From: Actinomycetospora callitridis
GTDB taxonomy: Bacteria; Actinomycetota; Actinomycetes; Mycobacteriales; Pseudonocardiaceae
Direction: 5' to 3'
DNA length: 64,000 nucleotides
NCBI RefSeq assembly: GCF_028737265.1
Contig: NZ_JAQZAK010000002.1
Coordinates: forward strand, 496,001-560,000
The notes beneath the pieces were generated by a model. It worked only from the letters and a program-made list of their open reading frames with translations, was not told where the DNA came from and did not search any database. The position numbers and the translations under genes are program-made. Shown piece after piece: positions 61,105 to 64,000 of the stretch (position 1 is its first letter; the number at the start of each line of letters is the position of its first letter).

Positions 61105-62484
61105 ATGACGTCCGTGTCGTCGTCACCGACCGATCCCGGGGCCGTCGACGGTCCGCAGCCCGTGTTCACCGAGTCGTCCCGCCTCCAGGCGCGACTGCAC
61201 GACCTCGTCCCGGGCGGGGCCCACACCTACGCCCGCGGGTCCGACCAGTACCCCGAGCACATGACGCCGATCATCGAGCGAGGCCGGGGCGCGCGGGTCT
61301 GGGACGTCGACGGCAACGCCTACGTCGAGTACGGCATGGGCCTGCGGTCGGTGACGCTCGGGCACGCCTACGAGCCCGTGAACGCGGCGGTGCGCGAGGT
61401 GCTCGACCGGGGGCTGTCCTTCTCGCGCCCCAGCCGGCTCGAGGTGGACGCCGCCGAGGACTTCCTGGGCCTCGTCTCGGGCGCGGACATGGTGAAGTTC
61501 GCCAAGAACGGCTCCGACGCCACGACCGCGGCGCTCAAGCTCGCCCGCGCCGCCACCGGCCGCGAGACGGTGGCCGTCGCCGACCAGCCGTTCTTCTCCA
61601 CCGACGACTGGTTCATTGGCAACACCCCGATGAACGCCGGCATCCCCGACGCGGTCCGCGCGGGCACCGTCGGCTTCACCTACAACGACCTCGGCTCGCT
61701 GCGCGCGCTCTTCGACGCCCACCCCGGCCGCATCGCGGCGGTGTTCATGGAGGCCGCGACCGCGCTGCACGACCCCGCGCCCGGCTTCCTCGAGGGCGTG
61801 CGCGAGATGTGCACGGCCGAGGGCACGGTGCTCGTCTTCGACGAGATGATCACCGGGTTCCGCTGGTCGGCGAGCGGCGCGCAGGCCGTCTACGGCGTCA
61901 CGCCCGACCTGTCGACGTGGGGCAAGGCCATGGGCAACGGCTTCCCGGTCTCGGCGCTGGCCGGGCGCCGGGAGCTCATGGAGCTCGGCGGGCTGCGCAC
62001 CGACGCCGACCGCGTCTTCCTGCTCTCCACGACCCACGGCCCCGAGACGGCCGGGCTCACCGCGTTCCGCGCCGTCGTCGAGGCCTACCGCCGCGAGGAC
62101 CCGGTGGCCACGATGCGCCGCCAGGGCACGACGCTCGCCGAGGCGTGCAACGAGGTCGTCGCCGCGGCCGGGCTCGGCGAGTTCGTCGACGTCGTCGGGC
62201 ACCCCGCCTGCCTCGTCTTCCGCACCCGCGACGCCTCGTGCCGCCCGTCGCAGGAGATGCGCACGGTGTTCCTCGCCGAGCTGCTGCGCCGCGGCGTCCT
62301 CGGGCAGTCGTTCGTCATCTCGGCGGCGCACACCGACGCCGACGTCGAGCAGACCGTCAACGCCGTGGCCGGGGCGCTGCCCGCCTACGAGCGCGCGCTC
62401 GAGCTCGGCGCGGACGCGGTGCTCGACGGCCGTCCCGTCGCACCGGCGCTGCGCTCCACCGCCGCGCCCCGCCGGATCCGATGA
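61105..62484 (+). CDS. Class III (GSA-aminomutase-like) aminotransferase
   Basis: A 459-residue PLP enzyme. It carries RLHDLVPGGAHTYARGSDQYPEHMTP, GNAYVEYGMGLRSVTLGHAYEPV, FAKNGSDATTAALKLARAATGR, the PLP motif VLVFDEMITGFRW and Schiff-base Lys274 in LSTWGKAMGNGFPVSALAG. The family covers glutamate-1-semialdehyde aminomutase, but also sugar and other aminotransferases. The four-base coupling to the GalE-type epimerase and the deacetylase downstream make a role in amino-sugar or decorated-glycan synthesis more likely than heme synthesis. Confidence 0.85.
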   Translation: MTSVSSSPTDPGAVDGPQPVFTESSRLQARLHDLVPGGAHTYARGSDQYPEHMTPIIERGRGARVWDVDGNAYVEYGMGLRSVTLGHAYEPVNAAVREVLDRGLSFSRPSRLEVDAAEDFLGLVSGADMVKFAKNGSDATTAALKLARAATGRETVAVADQPFFSTDDWFIGNTPMNAGIPDAVRAGTVGFTYNDLGSLRALFDAHPGRIAAVFMEAATALHDPAPGFLEGVREMCTAEGTVLVFDEMITGFRWSASGAQAVYGVTPDLSTWGKAMGNGFPVSALAGRRELMELGGLRTDADRVFLLSTTHGPETAGLTAFRAVVEAYRREDPVATMRRQGTTLAEACNEVVAAAGLGEFVDVVGHPACLVFRTRDASCRPSQEMRTVFLAELLRRGVLGQSFVISAAHTDADVEQTVNAVAGALPAYERALELGADAVLDGRPVAPALRSTAAPRRIR

Positions 62485-63470
62485 CGGCGGTGACGGGGAC
62501 GGGTCGCTGGCTCGTCACCGGCGGCGCCGGCTACATCGGCGCGCACACCGTGCGGGCGCTGCGGGCGCGGGGCGACGACGTGGTGGTGCTCGACGATCTC
62601 TCCGCCGGGCTCCCCGCACGCGTCGACGACGACGTCCCCCTCGTGCGGGCGAGCGTGCTCGACGAGGACACGGTCGCCGCCACGCTCGCCGAGCACCGCC
62701 TCGACGGCGTCCTGCACTTCGCGGCGCGCAAGAGCGTGCCCGAGTCGGTGGCGCACCCGCTGTACTACTGGCGCGAGAACGTCGAGGGCCTGCGCAGCAT
62801 CCTCGCGGCGTGCGGGCGCGCCGGTGTGGAGCGCTTCGTGTACTCGTCGAGCGCCGCGGTCTACGGCGCGACGACGGGGGCCGCGGTGGCCGAGGACGAC
62901 CCCTGCGAGCCGGTGAACCCGTACGGCACCACCAAGCTCGCCGGGGAGTGGCTGCTCGCCGACGTGCACCGCGCCACCGGGCTGCGCTACGTCGCGCTGC
63001 GCTACTTCAACGTCGCCGGCGCCCGGGACGCGCGCCTGGCCGACCGGGGGCAGGCGAACCTCGTGCCGATCGCGCTCGACGCCGTCGCGCGCGGCGGTGC
63101 CCCGACCGTCTTCGGCACCGACTACGACACCCCCGACGGCAGCTGCGTGCGCGACTTCGTGCACGTCGACGACCTCGCCGACGCCCACGTCGCCGCCACC
63201 GCCCTGCTCGACGAGCCGTGCGCCGAGACCCTCAACGTCGGCGTCGGCCGGGGCTTCTCGGTGCTCGAGGTGATGGCCACGGTCGGCCGCATCGCCGGGC
63301 GCCCCGTCGACCCGGTGATCGCGGAGCGGCGCCCGGGCGACCCGGCGGCCGTGGTCGCCGACGTCTCGCGCATCGCCGGACGTCTCGGCTGGCGCGCCCG
63401 TCACGACCTCGACGACATCGTCGCCTCGGCCTGGGAGGCGCGCCTCAGCTCGTCGGCGTCAGGCTCCTGA
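62481..63470 (+). CDS. galE: UDP-glucose 4-epimerase-type sugar epimerase
   Basis: A 329-residue extended SDR enzyme. NAD motif VTGGAGYIGAHTV (residues 12-24), ribose-binding acidic pair in VVVLDDLSAGLPARV, FAARKSVPESVAHPLYYWRENVEG, Ser in FVYSSSAAVYG, catalytic Tyr148 and Lys152 in NPYGTTKLAGEWLL, then LRYFNVAGA and DYDTPDGSCVRDFVHVDDLADAH typical of GalE. It interconverts UDP-glucose and UDP-galactose or related sugars. The start overlaps the aminotransferase stop (ATGA). Confidence 0.93.
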   Translation: MTAVTGTGRWLVTGGAGYIGAHTVRALRARGDDVVVLDDLSAGLPARVDDDVPLVRASVLDEDTVAATLAEHRLDGVLHFAARKSVPESVAHPLYYWRENVEGLRSILAACGRAGVERFVYSSSAAVYGATTGAAVAEDDPCEPVNPYGTTKLAGEWLLADVHRATGLRYVALRYFNVAGARDARLADRGQANLVPIALDAVARGGAPTVFGTDYDTPDGSCVRDFVHVDDLADAHVAATALLDEPCAETLNVGVGRGFSVLEVMATVGRIAGRPVDPVIAERRPGDPAAVVADVSRIAGRLGWRARHDLDDIVASAWEARLSSSASGS

Positions 63471-64000
63471 CCGCGCCGGCGCCCCGTCGGGCGACCTTGC
63501 GGGCGAGGCCCGTGCCCTTGCGGGCGACCTTGCCGAACAGCTCGCCGACGTCGGTGAGCGGCGTGAGCACGATCCGGTGCATCGCGAACGGCGGCTCGTT
63601 CGGCCCGACGAGACCCGGACGGGTGGTGATGGCCGCGCGGTAGCCCGCGCCGCGCGCCACGGACATCGTCCGCTCGTCGTAGTCGCCGGCGTTGCCGTTG
63701 GGGTACGCGAGCAGGTCGACGGTCTGGCCCAGGCCCTCCTCGAGCGCGCGGCGCGACGCGGTGAGCTCGTGGCGCTGGGTGCCCTCGTCCTCGCGGGAGA
63801 GGATCGGGTGGGTGACGGTGTGCGACCCGATGCCGTGCCCGGTGGCCGCGAGCGCCCGCGCGCCGTCCCAGTCGAGGAACATCGGCGGACGCGGCGGCGG
63901 GGGTGGGGCGATGCGCTCGGCGATGCGGGCGACGGCCTCGACGCGCGTGGCGCGGTCGACGAGCTTGAGCTCGTCCTTCAGGGCGGCCTGCGCGGCGCGG
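63445..64000 (-). CDS. Polysaccharide deacetylase-like protein, partial (N-terminus beyond the window)
   Basis: The frame is open from the stop at 63445 to the right edge, so only the C-terminal part is seen. The NodB-type motif is MFLDWDGARALAATGHGIGSHTVTHPILS with the GSHTVTH metal site, followed by VDLLAYPNGNAGDYDERTMSVARGAGYRAAITTRPG. The upstream part (AALKDELKLVDRATRVEAVARIAERIA, then a Pro-rich run) is helical. The DDG motif 1 must lie outside the window. Its stop overlaps the epimerase end by 26 bases (convergent). Likely acts on an envelope glycan together with the epimerase and aminotransferase. Confidence 0.88.
   Translation of the reverse strand, partial: RAAQAALKDELKLVDRATRVEAVARIAERIAPPPPPRPPMFLDWDGARALAATGHGIGSHTVTHPILSREDEGTQRHELTASRRALEEGLGQTVDLLAYPNGNAGDYDERTMSVARGAGYRAAITTRPGLVGPNEPPFAMHRIVLTPLTDVGELFGKVARKGTGLARKVARRGAGAVRSLTPTS

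Noticed and set aside
59430..63470. A 1346-codon plus-strand frame
   Set aside because: Only its last 329 codons are real (GalE-type). The rest is out-of-frame reading through the hypothetical and aminotransferase genes.

Overview
The window is very GC-rich actinobacterial chromosome with strong G/C bias at third codon positions. Starts are often GTG, one is TTG, many genes are joined by 4-base stop/start overlaps, and several starts have a TANNNT -10 box only 6-7 bases upstream (leaderless pattern). A fused glycine/sarcosine plus dimethylglycine methyltransferase, an LprG-like lipoprotein, a DUF664/DinB protein and VKOR/DsbA-type disulfide enzymes fit a Pseudonocardiales-like organism such as Actinomycetospora or Pseudonocardia. 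That placement is inference. I saw no rRNA, tRNA, CRISPR array, transposase, integrase or replication origin.

Layout. 1-3.5 kb: sugar-acid catabolism (SDR tail, IclR regulator, KDG kinase, KDPG aldolase, a zinc-independent-type dehydrogenase). 3.5-8.7 kb: a CDP-alcohol phosphotransferase fused to a sulfatase-like domain, then small unknown proteins and a Clp-N protein. 8.9-12.3 kb: an unusual DUF4397-sortase, a DinB-like protein and a glycosidase-like lipoprotein. 12.3-20.4 kb: a tightly coupled minus-strand operon for a surface polysaccharide or glycolipid (two GT2 glycosyltransferases, small membrane protein, FemAB/CelD-like acyltransferase, polysaccharide deacetylase, and a 1295-residue flippase-plus-membrane-enzyme fusion with a 15-bp minisatellite in its linker). 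20.5-24.5 kb: two atypical LuxR-type regulators, a cytochrome P450 and a second CelD-like acyltransferase. 24.6-39.9 kb: mixed envelope and unknown genes (C39-like peptidase with calcium-loop repeats, OafA/SGNH acyltransferase, TetR, DUF2235 hydrolase, secreted and lipid-anchored proteins, a membrane-anchored polysaccharide-lyase-like protein, an EEP phosphodiesterase, DUF1990 and SRPBCC proteins). 40-41.4 kb: UDP-glucose dehydrogenase.

42.3-53.1 kb is a redox/metal region: PepSY protein, DUF5134 membrane protein and a Cys-cluster mini-protein on the minus strand; divergently an ECF sigma factor, its zinc-finger anti-sigma, a CtaG-like protein and a DsbA-like thioredoxin; then a heavy-metal P-type ATPase coupled to a VKOR. 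A DUF559 gene sits in the middle between two copies of a 63-bp palindromic element. 53.3-57.2 kb holds a four-gene cluster ending in an OmpA-domain lipoprotein that I could not assign to a known system. 57.4-59.1 kb is the betaine-synthesis methyltransferase fusion. 59.3-64 kb returns to surface sugars (class III aminotransferase, GalE-type epimerase, a partial polysaccharide deacetylase).

The most unusual items are the flippase-enzyme fusion with its in-frame minisatellite, the phosphotransferase-sulfatase fusion, the uncharacterised coiled-coil/OmpA operon, and three families of short palindromic repeats that sit at gene ends or run into coding sequence.
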